From Xanthostigma xanthostigma (lineage: Eukaryota; Arthropoda; Insecta; Raphidioptera; Raphidiidae), in NCBI GenBank assembly GCA_963575645.1, contig OY754466.1:1900001-1964000 (forward strand): a stretch of DNA of 64,000 nt, given 5' to 3'. The notes beneath the pieces are model-generated. The model saw only the letters and a program-made list of their open reading frames with translations. It had not been told where the DNA came from and made no database searches. A program made the translations under genes and the position numbers. Below are positions 11,651 through 23,884 of the stretch, piece after piece; the first letter of the stretch is position 1; every line of letters starts with the position of its first letter.

Positions 11651-12609
11651 TACCATTGCGTACATAGTTTTACTAAAAGACCCCCGCTTTCAAGCTAGCA
11701 AATTGGCATTACGCTTTAAACTAAATGTTGTACATATGATAAAATCTTACCAATACTGAAATGACGTAGGTCAGGCGAGTCTGGGATCCTGGTCTATTAA
11801 TAAATAATGTTACACAAATCATTGACGACTACAGTTAAGACTTGCTCATTTGTTTTTTAACGAAAGTCTTGAATTTGATGTTATCTGATTTCGCCTTCAT
11901 CATTACAATAACTAATGTAGCATGTAGTCGACCCATAAACGTTGATTTCGTAATAGAATTTACATTGAACAAATGCACAATAATTTATATTATAGTAAAT
12001 GTGTCGCAGGGTATTTAATAATTAATAAATCCAAATTAACCTTTTAGATGCGATTGTGACAAATAAATATTAATATCTAGCTTTTATTCTACGATAAATT
12101 CTTGGTTTATTAGTATCAAAAGGCAAAAACACGGTAGCTATGGAAATAACTAATGCATTACAGAAATTCGTTCCATATAAAAAGCGTACGAATTGCAGAC
12201 TCGTTATAATTTAATCCGCGGTTATGATTTTCCCAAGAAGTCTGTAACCAGGAGACCTGGTTTCCTATGCTTGCCGTTTCGAGACGGACCGTTTACTGGC
12301 GCATGCGAGCGTGTGCGCGTTACCCAGTAGCTGACGCCATATTGGTTCATGCGACAGATATCGGTCCACCGCTACGCACGAGCTGCGGATCATCGGATGT
12401 CCTGATACAGACTTTATGCTGTTAACACTCAGAAACTTAAAAAAATGAATGCAATATGCTGGAAAGTTTACACAAATAAATTAAAAACAGGATTAAATGA
12501 TTATGAAAACATATATTTTCTCAATTTACAAAGATTTTTGTTTATAATTTGTTTTTATCACAGTCAATTAACACAGGATAAGATAAGACCGCACGTTTTC
12601 TTCACACTC
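11651..12609. other. No gene; 3' flank of the Cys-Gly-Pro gene
   Basis: About 11650-11780 resembles 30810-30950 (GCTTTCAAGCTAGCAAATTG and neighbours), a dispersed repeat. Around 12230-12400 a GC-richer patch shares CAGATATCGGTCCACCGCTA and AGTCTGTAACCAGGAGACC with 55845-55895. I do not see a clear AATAAA for the minus-strand gene here. Confidence 0.3.
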
Positions 12610-14862
12610 TTAGCAGCAAGGACCGCACGGGCCGCACGGGCCGCAAGGGCCGCATGGACCGCATGGACCGCAGGGCCCACAAGGAGGACACGGACTGCAC
12701 GGGCTGCTCGTTGTGTAACAGAATGCGCCCATGTTACTGCCTGGTGGGCACGGTCCGCAAGGGCCACATGGTCCGCATGGGGGGCACGGGCCGCACGGGC
12801 CACACGGACCGCACGGTCCGCACGGTCCGCAAGGCGAACACGACGTGGTCGGCGGGAAGCAGGGATGCGGCGACGGTGGGCACGGACCGAACGGACACGG
12901 CGACACGTCCAACAAGATCTGCCGACGCGGCGGAATCGCCGGAGGTATTTCGAGACAGATCTTCTGGGGCGGCGGTGGACACGGCGAAGGTATGTCGACT
13001 ACTAGCTGTTGAACGGGCGATATCGGCGGTATCGGACACAAAACCGAGCAGCTCTGCATGTTCTGAGGACACGGATTCGTGCACTGAACTATGCTGCACT
13101 TAGCTCCAGGTGGAAAGCAGCCGGGCGGGCATCCTGGAGGACAAGGCGGGCATGGACCACACGGGCCGCCGCATGGTGGACATGGGCTGCATGATGGGTT
13201 GCATGGAGAACATCTGCGAAAATACGTTATTTAATGAATTATGCTATTTTAATATTTTTTTTTCACAACCCGGTATTCGATGAAAATTGCGAATATGCTA
13301 TTTTTGCAAAATATTATAATTTTCATTTATAAAAAGTAATTAACCAGCTAGTACAATCAATCTGGCGAAAAAAAAATCATTTCGTATCAAAACCACCCAA
13401 AAAGGTGAAACTTGGTGAGTCGTTAGAGAATGATGAAAAAAAGGTTACCTGGCAATGGCCACCTGGTACCTGTTCAAATAGTCAAAAAAAACTCAAAAAT
13501 ATTTTGAAATGCATTTTTCTCAAAAACTATGCATTTTACAGAAAAATTTATTGAACAAAAAATGTAGAGGGCATCGTTATCTACAATTAATGTCATTGGT
13601 GCCATGTTGTACAACAAAAAATGTGCGCAGTAGGTGGCGCTAAAGTGCCAAAAAAAGTGTTTTTCCACTTTTTTGCCCAGAAATTTTCATTTTTCAGTTA
13701 CGATTCAAATGGAAAAATTGTTCCTTTTTATTTTATAAACAACTTTTATTTCAACATTTTTTTCATACAACTTACTTTTCATACAACTTATTTTCACTTC
13801 AACAAGCTGCAGCTCTGAAACGATAAGTTGTATGAAAAAAATGTTGAAATAAAAGTTGTTTATAAAATAAAAAGGAACAATTTTTCTATTTGAATCGTAA
13901 CTGAAAAATGAAAATTTCTGGGCAAAAAAGTGGAAAAAAACTTTTTTTGGCACTTAAGCGCCACCTACTGCGCACATTTTTTGTTGTACAACATAGCACC
14001 AATGACATTAATTGTAGATAACGATGCCCTCTACATTTTTTGTTCAATAAATTTTTCTGTAAAATGGATAGTTTTTAAGAAAAATGCATTTCAAAATATT
14101 TTTGAGTTTTTTTTGACTATTTAAACAGGTATTTGAACAGGTACCAGGTGGCCATTGCCAGGTAACCTTTTTTTTCATCATTCTCTAACGACTCACCAAG
14201 TTTCACCTTTTTGGGTGGTTTTGTTGAGGTTTTTGCCAGATTGACTGTACTGCAAAGATAATATTAACAATATATGGTCGTCTATCAGAAATAATTCACA
14301 AAAAAGGTGAATATGTCAAAAATTAAAATTTCAAATCAAAAGAAATGCGATTTTCCATTCATAGCCAACTGAAAAAAAATATTTCTTTTTTTTGTAATGA
14401 AAGAAATTTATTATGATCGTAAACTATAATATAGGCTCAACAACTGAGTTCATAATATTTGAGTAATTACTTTAACCGTATATTTGAGTCACTAAATCTG
14501 TAAGTAATTAAACAAGTGAATACATTATACCGATATTATATTTCCACATTCTTAAATTTCGAACTGTAAGCTTAGATTTATTAGAATTAATAGTTGTCAA
14601 CTATCTATATCTAAATTTTCTATGCAAAATAAAAATTATGCGTAAATATTATTGATATAAAGATAGACGGTAGATTATAGACGCTCAACAACTAACGTCA
14701 TCAACTTTTATTAATATCTATAATTATTTTAATCATAAAAATAATTTAATAAAAAATAAATTAATAGATATACTTTAAAAACTATTACGAAAACTAGTTA
14801 TGTTATGTATTAATTGCAAAAAAATAATTAATCACTCACCCTGCGCCATTAACTAGAACCAT
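12610..14862 (-). CDS. Cys-Gly-Pro-rich protein, probable sperm-tail (Mst(3)CGP-like) structural protein
   Basis: Exon 1 (14862-14840) encodes MVLVNGA plus two bases, then donor GTGAGT. Exon 2 (13213-12610) follows acceptor CGCAG. They join in frame to give 208 residues. The N-terminal part is [14 protein letters not shown]-type. The middle holds [18 protein letters not shown] and [10 protein letters not shown]. The C-terminal part has tracts of CGPC repeats and ends GPCC. Cys-Gly-Pro repeats are the mark of the Drosophila Mst84D/Mst87F male-germline proteins, which lie in the sperm tail and are disulfide-rich. Testis expression here is inferred, not seen. There is no signal peptide, so it should be intracellular. 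Its relative is at 31271-33825 on the other strand. The intron carries a 900-bp foldback. Open frames on the opposite strand, with His-Gly-Pro repeats, are shadows of the GC-rich repeat. Confidence 0.75.
13351..14250. mobile_element. Foldback element: 900-bp near-perfect palindrome in an intron
   Basis: The left arm begins GTACAATCAATCTGGC and the right arm ends GCCAGATTGACTGTAC. Both arms pass through matching blocks such as GGTTACCTGGCAATGGCCAC, AATGTAGAGGGCATCGTTAT and GTGCGCAGTAGGTGGCGC. Each arm is roughly 430 bases, and the spacer is about 25-50 bases near 13800. It lies wholly inside the intron of the Cys-Gly-Pro gene. Short open frames on both arms mirror each other and are not credible genes. 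Confidence 0.9.
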
Positions 14863-15604
14863 TTTATATAATTTTAATAGTTGGAATATAAAAATATAAA
14901 ATATAATCAAAAAATTTATAATAAATTTAGAATTTGGAATAAAAATTTAGACCAAAAATTTAGTGTGACCGATCGATCTAAAAAAATTTTTCAAAGTATG
15001 TAAACATTTTCGTTGCCCTGAGTAGCGCAACACTATTGCGATTATCATTTTTTTTTCAAAAGGCAGTTTTTTATTAACCTCCTTTGATAAAAAAAAATAC
15101 GTGAAAAACTTTCCAATTCGATATCTAGCTATTTTTCACTGGTTATTGAATTAATGAGAAAAAAATATATCATACGTATTTTTATGTTTAAAATGAATAT
15201 TTATTTATAAAAAAGGTTGTAATTATTCAAAAAAACTGTAAATCCGAATGTTTCCGACTACATACCGAGTTCACACGAGCATACGCGACGTCGCGAAGCT
15301 GTGAGACGCTGAGCTTTCACTGTTCACAAAAAGTCCCTAGTGACAAATTTTTATTTTTCAGATGTCAAGCCAGCAACGGATACCTACATCATCAAAAACA
15401 GCGAAAATGACGCGTAATACTATAGTATTTTATAATTTTAATTTATTACTTACCATTCAGAATTTATTCAAATGTGATAATAGCTATTGGATCATACATA
15501 TATGAGCAGCTATAAACGTCTCGAATAATTATGAAGAATATACAAATTACAAATAATTAAAAAATAATGTTGGAAAAGTGTACCATTATCTAATATACTT
15601 ATTA

Positions 15605-16208
15605 CTAGTGTGACCTGTGCGAATTATTCGCACTAAATAAGTATAATAATTATCACTTTAGAAGATTATTAAAAAATACCTAAATATGATTGCTGGTATT
15701 CAATTCGTTTCTAATTTTGCACACTGCTTATAACGTTCTTCTTTTTGTTGTATTACAATATGAAGCTCAGATGACAGATCGAAGAAATATTTTACTAAAA
15801 TTGTCATATAGAGGCGCAAGTAGCAAAAGCGTTGAACTAAGCCGTCAGATGGCATCATGCAGCATTGCTGTGACGTTGTTCAGCGTTGCTCGCTGTTTCA
15901 AAACTAAAGCCGTCAGATGGCAGTATGCAGTATTGTGTCTGTTGTATTACAATATGAAGGTCAGATGACAGATCGAAGTGTTGACGTTGTTTCAAAATTA
16001 AAGCCGTCAGATGGCAGACGTTGTTCAGCGTTGCTGTATTTTAATTAATTTACAAAAACAAAAGCAATAATAAATTTTTTAGTTGTCGATGTCAATAGAG
16101 CAAGCAATTATCTGTAAAATGATATATTTAATTTATGTAGAGAAATTGTGAGGTTTTTTCTAAAAAGGGAGGCAAACATTCTTAACCTTAGCGTATTAAT
16201 ATATATGA
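15605..16208 (-). mobile_element. Non-autonomous Helitron, copy A of a second family
   Basis: On the minus strand it starts TCATATATATTAATACGCTA at 16208. It ends with the hairpin GTGCGAATAATTCGCAC, about ten bases, then CTAG at 15605 followed by T. That is the Helitron 3' signature. The same element lies in the other orientation at 33846-34350. This copy is longer because of an internal partial duplication of the segment containing GCCGTCAGATGGCA. It lies about 740 bp upstream of the Cys-Gly-Pro gene start. Confidence 0.85.
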
Positions 16209-19041
16209 TTATATAGTTTTGCAGATATTGCTAGCAGCGTTAAGAGAAAATACGATAGAAGAACTTAATAATATTAAATTGTGTCGACGTCTTGATTATG
16301 ACTGATGTGTATAGTAAAAATATTCAGAGGCGCTAAATTCTTTTCAACGCCAGAATCCTAATTTCCAAAAAGTAATCATGCATGCGCAAATACAATCAAT
16401 TGGTAATCCTCGTCTTATATACCAAACCAAAATAGGGCAGGGTAATCCGTTAATGAATTTTGTCGGTTTAATTACCAAACGAAAGAAAATACAATTTAGG
16501 CTTACAAAACCGCGCACACTTGTCAACCTTGGATCTGCACAAACCTGCAAAATGTCGCACACTAGACCAGCACAAACCAGCGAAATTATAGTGCAAGTTT
16601 CGTATTGTGCGGTAGACATTTTACAGTTTTCAAGTAGATCGGTCCAACTATATATTTAATACCCTCTATATTGCTAGCAAAGATCGTGAGAAAGACTTAA
16701 ACACTACGTTGCAGACATTTATACGTGTCTGTCTCGCTTGTTATACTCTGAGTCTCGTGCGCATGTCCGTGAATGGATGCGCGTCAGTTTGCACATGGAA
16801 CTAGGCTGTGAAAGGGAGGTGGCTTGCTCTATTCCACTTACTAATTGCCCCACTACAGACACTTGCGCACAGCGGGTCAAGTAAAAAGAAAGAGTCATTT
16901 GCTGTCACACTTCATGGGCCACGCTTCCACTTACGGTCACTAGCGATATAGAAGTTATTAAATATATGGGTCCAGCACGGCAAATTGCAAACAAAAAGAA
17001 AAAACTCGACTGCGTAAAAATGGTTACTCTAAAAGTAAGAAAATAAAAATGAATTATTTAATAAAAGAGGCAATAAATCTGACTGTACAAAAAATAGAGA
17101 AGAAAACAAATCGCAGCAGGTGAGGAGCCCATTTAAAAACAAAAGAAAAGGTATGTTGCGGTTTATCCGACTTATTTTCTTCTTTTTAGTTATTAGTTTC
17201 GTCTTTGTGCAGTCGGGTTTCTTGTTTATTTTTGAAGTGAAAACTTCTTTGCAATTTTTTCTTTAATAATTTATTTATTTACAAATTTGAGTTAGCGACC
17301 GCCACGAATGTTTTGTCATCCCTATTTACGTTCAGGTCAGTAGGTATAAACATCAAAAGACGCGAGAGGCGACGAAGAAGGGGAACTTGATAAATACAGG
17401 TATGCTGCAATGAGCGCAGGTGGGTACCTACACCTACAAAGAGAACTTCTATACAAATTATTTAACCATTACAATTTTGCTGGTCAGCTTTCTCTTATTT
17501 TTTTTCCAATATGCAACGCACTTCTAAACTATTTTTGATGTTTGCACACGACCTGTGAAACAATGATCTAATAATAATATAATATCGTGAAATTTTAATC
17601 TGACAGTGTCTTGTGTTTTTGTAATATTTATCCATTGTGTGGAATGTGGCAATTCGTAAACATAAACGTGTTTATATGTACGTACTACATAATATACCTA
17701 CCTAAATAAAATGTGTTACTACGTTTGAAATAATAATATTTATATTATCAAAACAGTTTATTGCTATTTTTTTTGTTTCTGCAAGAATAATTTGCAAATG
17801 TTAACAGTGCCTATATAAATGATATGGATATGATTTGTGCAATTTTTGTTCATAATCTGTATTATTATTAATATTGATGTGAATTTAAAAAAAATGCAAG
17901 ACTAATTTTTACTCATTTGGGTTTACGATATAAGGTAAATATTTTTATTTATGCAGTATTATAGCATTTTCGTGCAAGGTAAATCTTATTGCACCAAATT
18001 CTTGGTAATTTAAAAAAAACAGATTTTACCATCCCAACTCCACAAGTAGGTAATGGTACTATAATTTAGGTCAAAATTCACTTTTAAAAATTTTACAATA
18101 CTGATTGATTGTTCTTTGTTTGTAGCAAATTCCTGACTGTAAAAAGACCTGATTCTTCTACATATGCAGTATTTTAGTAACCCTTTTTCGATATTTAATT
18201 AATTTCGGTAAAAGACCTAAATATACGTACCATGGTTCTGTAATTGCTATTCAATCTATATATAGGTACCAATACCATATATCTATTAATTAACTATTTG
18301 CCTATCTACTCAATGTGCGGTGAGTGAACGCAACAAAGCGTGTCGAAAATATATCTGCGTCTCTTTCTCCGATTTAATTCCCTGATTTCTCCGATGATAG
18401 GATTGGTTGATGTACTTGCAATAAAGTAAGTATTTCTGTTTCAAAAACTTTGTCTTTTTCTATGACGTTAACATGGGCGTACCTAGCTTTTGGCCCAGGA
18501 GAGGGCAAATTAGAAATTTAATAAGCCGGGTCCCCCGTGCTTGTTTTGCCCTCCTGGATACGCCAGTGCTTACGGCGTAAAAAAAGACAGAAGTATATGT
18601 TTGCACGGTGCACCCTAATAGTTCAATTACGATTTTATTCCAATGCTCAGTATAGAATAAAAGTATATGATATATACACTCGCTTTGTTTATAATACGTT
18701 TTTTATGACACGCGTACCTACAGCTCATAATATGTTCGATTAAAAAAATGTTTTTTTCTTCGATTCCCCTTGAGGGTCTAAGTATTTGATTCCAACGTCG
18801 CCTCATCTTTGATTTGTTGTTACTTATTTTTTGTTTTTTTTACGCATCTGTTATAATAGAATAAAAAAAGAAATTAAAATCTAAATAAACTCGCAAAAAT
18901 GATAAAGCTCCCTCCAGGAGTTGTAGAGTTTCAGCAACACATTTTTAAAGGTCCAAATAATCCCGACAGCTCTAGCACCGTTTTTATAAAATAAATAAAT
19001 TGTCAATGCAAGTAATTTATCATTTTTCTTTTAATTTTCAG
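16209..19041. other. No certain gene; 5' flank or intron of the 19042 gene
   Basis: The stretch 16680-16960 is GC-richer than its surroundings and could be promoter or 5' untranslated sequence. At 17020-17034 a five-codon start (MVTLK) abuts a donor GTAAGA and could be a first coding exon for the gene at 19042, joining in phase 0. At 18899 a 31-codon frame (MIKLPPGVVEFQQHIFK onward) stops before the next exon and could be an upstream open frame. Neither is proven. Confidence 0.3.
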
Positions 19042-21447
19042 ATGAAATCGGATACAACGGCTGTTGAAATTAATCTACAGCAACAAAATCACTGGCGAAA
19101 TTTCATCTTAGAATTTATTCGTAAACTCCGCACTAAAGAATTTCAAATTCGCATGGAGCGCCGTTTGCGTGACCAACAGCTTGCCAAGATTCTTCGGGCG
19201 CTTCTTTTCTTTGAGGCTCGTTTAATTCAAGAACAGAAAATCATTCTTCAACAGTTACGCGAAAAAGATGAGATTATTAGACAACAATATCAACAAATAA
19301 GGAAACTGCAATCGGGGAAGGAATGTCTTTGTGATGATGTTATTGCCAACGATTTGGAAACGAGTTCTGAACTGTGTTCAGACAAATGCCAGTGTAGTCA
19401 TCAAAGTGGAATTTGTTCACTAAATTCGAATAGTGAAAGTTTAGGTAGCAGCTCTGAAATTTACGATACAACCTCTGAAAAAGATTGTGAAGCATCAAAA
19501 CAAAGCTGTAAGTCAAATATTAAGCAAAAACATTCTATTTATTACGATTTGAAACGTGCCAGAAAATATTCGATTAGTAAAAGTAAAGAAACATGCTACG
19601 AACCATTCGTACAAAGCGACAATTGTAGTTCAATTAATGATGAAGAGAATAAACAAAACGAAATAGATTCTATTCTTAAAGAAATTGGAAATGTGTCGGA
19701 AAGAATTGAACATATTTTTACTGAGAATGAAACAACACTAAATAAGTCTATAAAATTTTCAAAAAAAATAAATACTTTACGTGATAGCTTAAGTAAAACT
19801 TCTAATAAAGTTGAATCAAATTCAGATGTCGTATGTGATGCTAAACCTTGTTTAAATATAAAATCTGACGTAACTCATTCAAACTCACAATTATCAAATA
19901 TTGACGACAATGCAGATTCTGATAGAATGTCGCTTGAATTATATGAATTGAACAGCGATATATTTGAGGATAACCAAGTAAACACGGGCAGCGACAATCC
20001 ATCGGAAAAGTTATCGTTGAATTTAGAGAGTATAAATGGTAAAAAGATTAAAACTCGAAATAAAAAACTCTTTAGAATTAATAATAACGATGACTTGTTT
20101 TTGTTTGATAAAAACGACTCCGATTGCAACGATAATTGGTATATAAACGCAAGTGATCCTGAAGATGATTGGCAACCCGATGTTTATAGAAATAATCCTG
20201 TTTTGGAGTGTATGAATCAAATCTTACTACAAAGCAAAGAAGACACGCTTACGTCGCCGCCAAAAAGTCCTTGCTTGGAAGAAAACGCCAGAGAAAATTA
20301 TATAATTCACTCTTCACCAACAAGCGTTAATAACAAGCATTCTGAAAAAGATAACAGTTCCGGTTCATCCCAAGAAAGTAATTATTATGAGACACCAATT
20401 CCGTGTGTAACAAATATTTATGAAATACCTCAAAGCGTGTACAGCAATAATTACGAACAAATATTGACAGGCGTTAACGACTGTCGTCCAGATATTTATA
20501 ACAAAAAGGGCTTAAATCGAATTGCGTCACAAAAAAACAATGTTAGGAACATCAATTTGCAAAATATGTACGAGAAAAATGGTTATTACTATGTAGATAT
20601 GGAAAAAGAGGCCATTACAAACCCAAAAGAACAAACATTTTCTAAAAAATTAAGAATACCACCTGAATTGCCACCGAAACCAAAAAATCTAGTGTCTAAA
20701 TTCAAAGTACGAAAAATACCAACAAAAGAATTTTCAAAAACAACTGAAAACATTATCGATTCTGAACCAGACTATTGTTCCATTTCTGAAATAAATTTAG
20801 CTGCTGAAAGTAACAAAATGAAAAATATATCAAATGATATTAAACTTTCGTCTGATGCGAGTTCTTTATACTACGACCAAATTATAGGTAATGGTTCGTT
20901 TCGTGTGGTTGCAGAAAAAACAAATAAAGAATTAAATAAGACAGGCACTAGCCAGCTAATAATTTCAAAAGAGCAAAAGCTAATCAGGAAAGATACGCCT
21001 GAGATACCTAAACTTCCTCAAGTATCGGAAATCATAATACCTACGGAGTCAGACAGCGAACAAAAAAATGGACAATTGTTTCAAAACAAGAGCATAAAAA
21101 ACACCGTACAGTTATCCAAACAAAAAACTCTGAAAAACAGAAGTAAAATTAAAAGATCTATACAAGTGGCCGCATCCGTGTCTAATTTAATTACTGGCTC
21201 TAATAATCGTCAGATTTTTTCAGAAATAAATTCCCATAAATATATTTCATCTAAAGTTAAATCCCCCAGTCGAGTGCTACCGAACTTTTATTCAGTTCAA
21301 AATATTGAAACCAGATCACGTTTTTCAGGGAATAATTTAAATCTGAAAGCAAAAATTGACCCTTTACCTAGCTGTGAAAATTTTGATTTAAGCCATAATT
21401 TTGAAGAATTCAAATTGGATGATTGTGAAATTAAGAATGTCGTTTGA
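19042..21447 (+). CDS. 801-residue coiled-coil protein, unrecognised
   Basis: One long open exon begins exactly after an acceptor (TTTTAATTTTCAG, 19029-19041) with ATG and runs 801 codons to TGA at 21447. Residues about 10-90 are a charged helical coiled coil (HWRNFILEFIRKLRTKEF, then EKDEIIRQQYQQIRKL). The rest is low-complexity and rich in Ser, Asn, Asp and Lys. It includes a Cys cluster near residue 100-125, an ELPPKPK motif that could bind SH3 domains, and a conserved-looking acidic C-terminus. There is no signal peptide or membrane segment, so it is probably cytoplasmic or a scaffold. Earlier in-frame codons lie in the presumed intron. An upstream coding exon is possible, for example 17020-17034. 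I do not recognise the family. Length, lack of stops and codon use make it a real gene. Confidence 0.8.
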   Translation: MKSDTTAVEINLQQQNHWRNFILEFIRKLRTKEFQIRMERRLRDQQLAKILRALLFFEARLIQEQKIILQQLREKDEIIRQQYQQIRKLQSGKECLCDDVIANDLETSSELCSDKCQCSHQSGICSLNSNSESLGSSSEIYDTTSEKDCEASKQSCKSNIKQKHSIYYDLKRARKYSISKSKETCYEPFVQSDNCSSINDEENKQNEIDSILKEIGNVSERIEHIFTENETTLNKSIKFSKKINTLRDSLSKTSNKVESNSDVVCDAKPCLNIKSDVTHSNSQLSNIDDNADSDRMSLELYELNSDIFEDNQVNTGSDNPSEKLSLNLESINGKKIKTRNKKLFRINNNDDLFLFDKNDSDCNDNWYINASDPEDDWQPDVYRNNPVLECMNQILLQSKEDTLTSPPKSPCLEENARENYIIHSSPTSVNNKHSEKDNSSGSSQESNYYETPIPCVTNIYEIPQSVYSNNYEQILTGVNDCRPDIYNKKGLNRIASQKNNVRNINLQNMYEKNGYYYVDMEKEAITNPKEQTFSKKLRIPPELPPKPKNLVSKFKVRKIPTKEFSKTTENIIDSEPDYCSISEINLAAESNKMKNISNDIKLSSDASSLYYDQIIGNGSFRVVAEKTNKELNKTGTSQLIISKEQKLIRKDTPEIPKLPQVSEIIIPTESDSEQKNGQLFQNKSIKNTVQLSKQKTLKNRSKIKRSIQVAASVSNLITGSNNRQIFSEINSHKYISSKVKSPSRVLPNFYSVQNIETRSRFSGNNLNLKAKIDPLPSCENFDLSHNFEEFKLDDCEIKNVV

Positions 21448-21582
21448 TGTTTCAGCAAATTTCTTTTAATTACTCACTATTTTCATTCAATCCGATACTG
21501 TCAAAAGACACAAAACAAAATGTGTGAATGATGAAAGCATTTATATATTAATTATACAATGATAAACAAGTAAGAAAACTGT

Positions 21583-21588
21583 AATAAA
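21583..21588 (+). terminator. Candidate polyadenylation signal of the 19042 gene
   Basis: AATAAA lies 136 bases after the stop codon, within GTAATAAAATAAAATTC. Its position fits cleavage about 20 bases later. Confidence 0.5.
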
Positions 21589-21599
21589 ATAAAATTCAA

Positions 21600-23880
21600 G
21601 CTCAGGAAGCGTTGCTAGGCCAATTTTGATACAAAGAACTTTGCCGAATAAAAGGTCTAAGACGGTGTTAAGTTTTCACTTCGCAAATTTTTATTGAAAA
21701 CTTGAATCTCACTTTTTTTCGACAAACCCACTTGTTCTTTGTATTTCACATCAATGCTTTTGGTGGGATTTCAAAACTTTTGTAAAGTTATATTCTTATT
21801 TATTCTATTATCGAGACATTAAAGTTATATACCATACTTCAATATATATCATAGTTATACGTTATAATAGTTATAATTTTACTCGAAGCTGGGGGTTGCA
21901 GAACCGGCCAAAATACCCTAATTTATATAATGATATAATCATATATGAGTTAGTCAGTGAATGCCCAAAATCGTAATTTTTGAATGCCATTCCACCTAGG
22001 CGTATAAAATTTGGAATACTGCTTCTTTATGGTAACCTTTATAAACCCTGAAAATATTCAGTTCGGCAACGTTACTAGCCTCGGAGACAGAGGAGAGTCG
22101 ACAACGACTCGTGTAAAATACAGTGCTTTGCGAGAGCTTGACCGGAGCACTCCAGGCGCTATGATGTAAATAAAGGAATTCGAAACAACGACTTTTGTTA
22201 CAAAAACTGAACTATAAGTTCAGTTAATTAATTTTTTCACTTTTCTATTATTATGTACAAATTCTATTATTTATTTATATGTTAATATACAATATATAAT
22301 GTATTATAAAGGTTTTAGCAATAATTTAATAAAAACATTACAAGATTATTATCTTTTATTACTTACTGTAGAATATCTGTATCATGTTGACATTAATTTG
22401 TTTTTCGACAAAAAAAATAATTCACTTAATACCCTTCAAAATGATTCAATATTTATCAATTTCAATGTCCGGCAAGCATTTTATCAATCGAGACCTGAAA
22501 ATTTATTATATTAAAACCTATTTAGGTCGAACCTCGATAAATCGAAAACCTCCAAAACTCTGCAAGATGTTTTGTTCCCTTCCCTTCAAGCCCGAAAACC
22601 TCCATTACTCGAAATCTCAACCCTCTTTCGGGAGCTATGCTCTCATCTTCAGCAAACACTAAACATTTTTAGTGTTTGCTGGAGCCCCCGAAATGTATAT
22701 CCGCTAATAAAACTGTTGTGGTAAGAAGTAACTATTCTTTATTTTTTATATTCTATAATGTATATTTCGTCGAAATTTGATGGTTCCAGCCCAAGGTTTC
22801 GCTATCCGACCAAGCATTTATTGTAGTGTATGTGCTATAATATGCGTACCTATAATATTACAGGCAAACATCTACACTAAAAATAAAATGCGATAAAACA
22901 CAGTGTAACTATTTAAAAAAAATAATGTTTTTGTTAGGCATAGATATTTATTAATAGAAACAAACAACAACAATAACAAAAAAACAACAATAATAAGTAA
23001 TAACACATTGTTAATTGAAACAAAACTTAAAAAAATAATTAAATAAGTACCTACATGCAGAGTTCTTCCAGTCAGAAATGAATCAAAAGATTACTGTTTA
23101 ATGGAAAGAAAATGTTTTCATAAATTCATACAACATATTTTATTCATTGAAATAACAGTATAACCGTGCTAACTAAAGAATTTTTAATAAGCTTACGTAA
23201 TTTTGAAATCTCTGATAGAAATATTATACATATAGATTTTGATGAAAACAAACAGAACTATTAAAATTTGCCGATAATTTCAGATAAACTTTAAAGCTCG
23301 CAAAATGATTTTTAAAGGAAACATTTTATAAATAATATTGTACAGCCCTAGCGGCCCACCATTCCCGATTATTGCGATAATCAGGGTATTCCAATATTTC
23401 CAAGTATCCTAAACAGTTAAAAAAAAACTTGCAAAATAAAAGAGCAGCGATTGGTGATAGAACGAAATAACACTATTTATTTATTTTATTTGGTGACTGT
23501 TACCAGAAAATAAGTGATTCCACAAAGACCTGTTAAAATATGTCAGGTTTATTGAGACCTGTTAAAAAATAACATTTAATTTAAGAACAGTTAGATAGGA
23601 AACGGTTATTGAAACTGTAATTAATATAAAATAACTGGTTATTATCAAAATATGTTATTCGGTTATTAAATTACTAAATAGCTGTTATCAAAAAGATGCC
23701 ACTGAGTAGATAACTGTGAATCTTGACAAAGATTTTTAGCAAAAGATAATATGAACTAGTTACAGGTTGTTATTTTTTAACAGGTTATTTTTAAGAACAT
23801 CAAAAATATTAACATCAACACCTGTTATAACAAAATAACTGTTCCCACCAAAGAGCGACGATGTTTAACTTCGTATATCA
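21600..23880. other. No gene; degenerate repeats
   Basis: At 22520-22690 a fragment with GGTCGAACCTCGATAAATCG is related, inverted, to the pogo-like element at 48980. It is followed by a small hairpin, AAACACTAAACATTTTTAGTGTTT. At 23480-23850, motifs such as ACCTGTTAAAA and GGTTATT are repeated in both orientations, which suggests a worn element. The minus-strand gene's AATAAA may be at about 23465-23475. Confidence 0.35.
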
Positions 23881-23884
23881 TTTA

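Noticed and set aside
12654-13103. Long plus-strand open frames with His-Gly-Pro or Arg/Thr-rich repeats
   Set aside because: They are antisense or off-frame reflections of the CGPC-coding repeats. Only the minus-strand frame has a matching first exon and a relative elsewhere in the window.
13621-14124. Mirror open frames of 64-82 codons on both strands
   Set aside because: They are the two arms of the foldback element read in both directions.
16344-16659. Overlapping open frames of 91-93 codons on opposite strands
   Set aside because: There are no splice sites, domains or second copies, and paired opposite-strand frames of this size are expected by chance.
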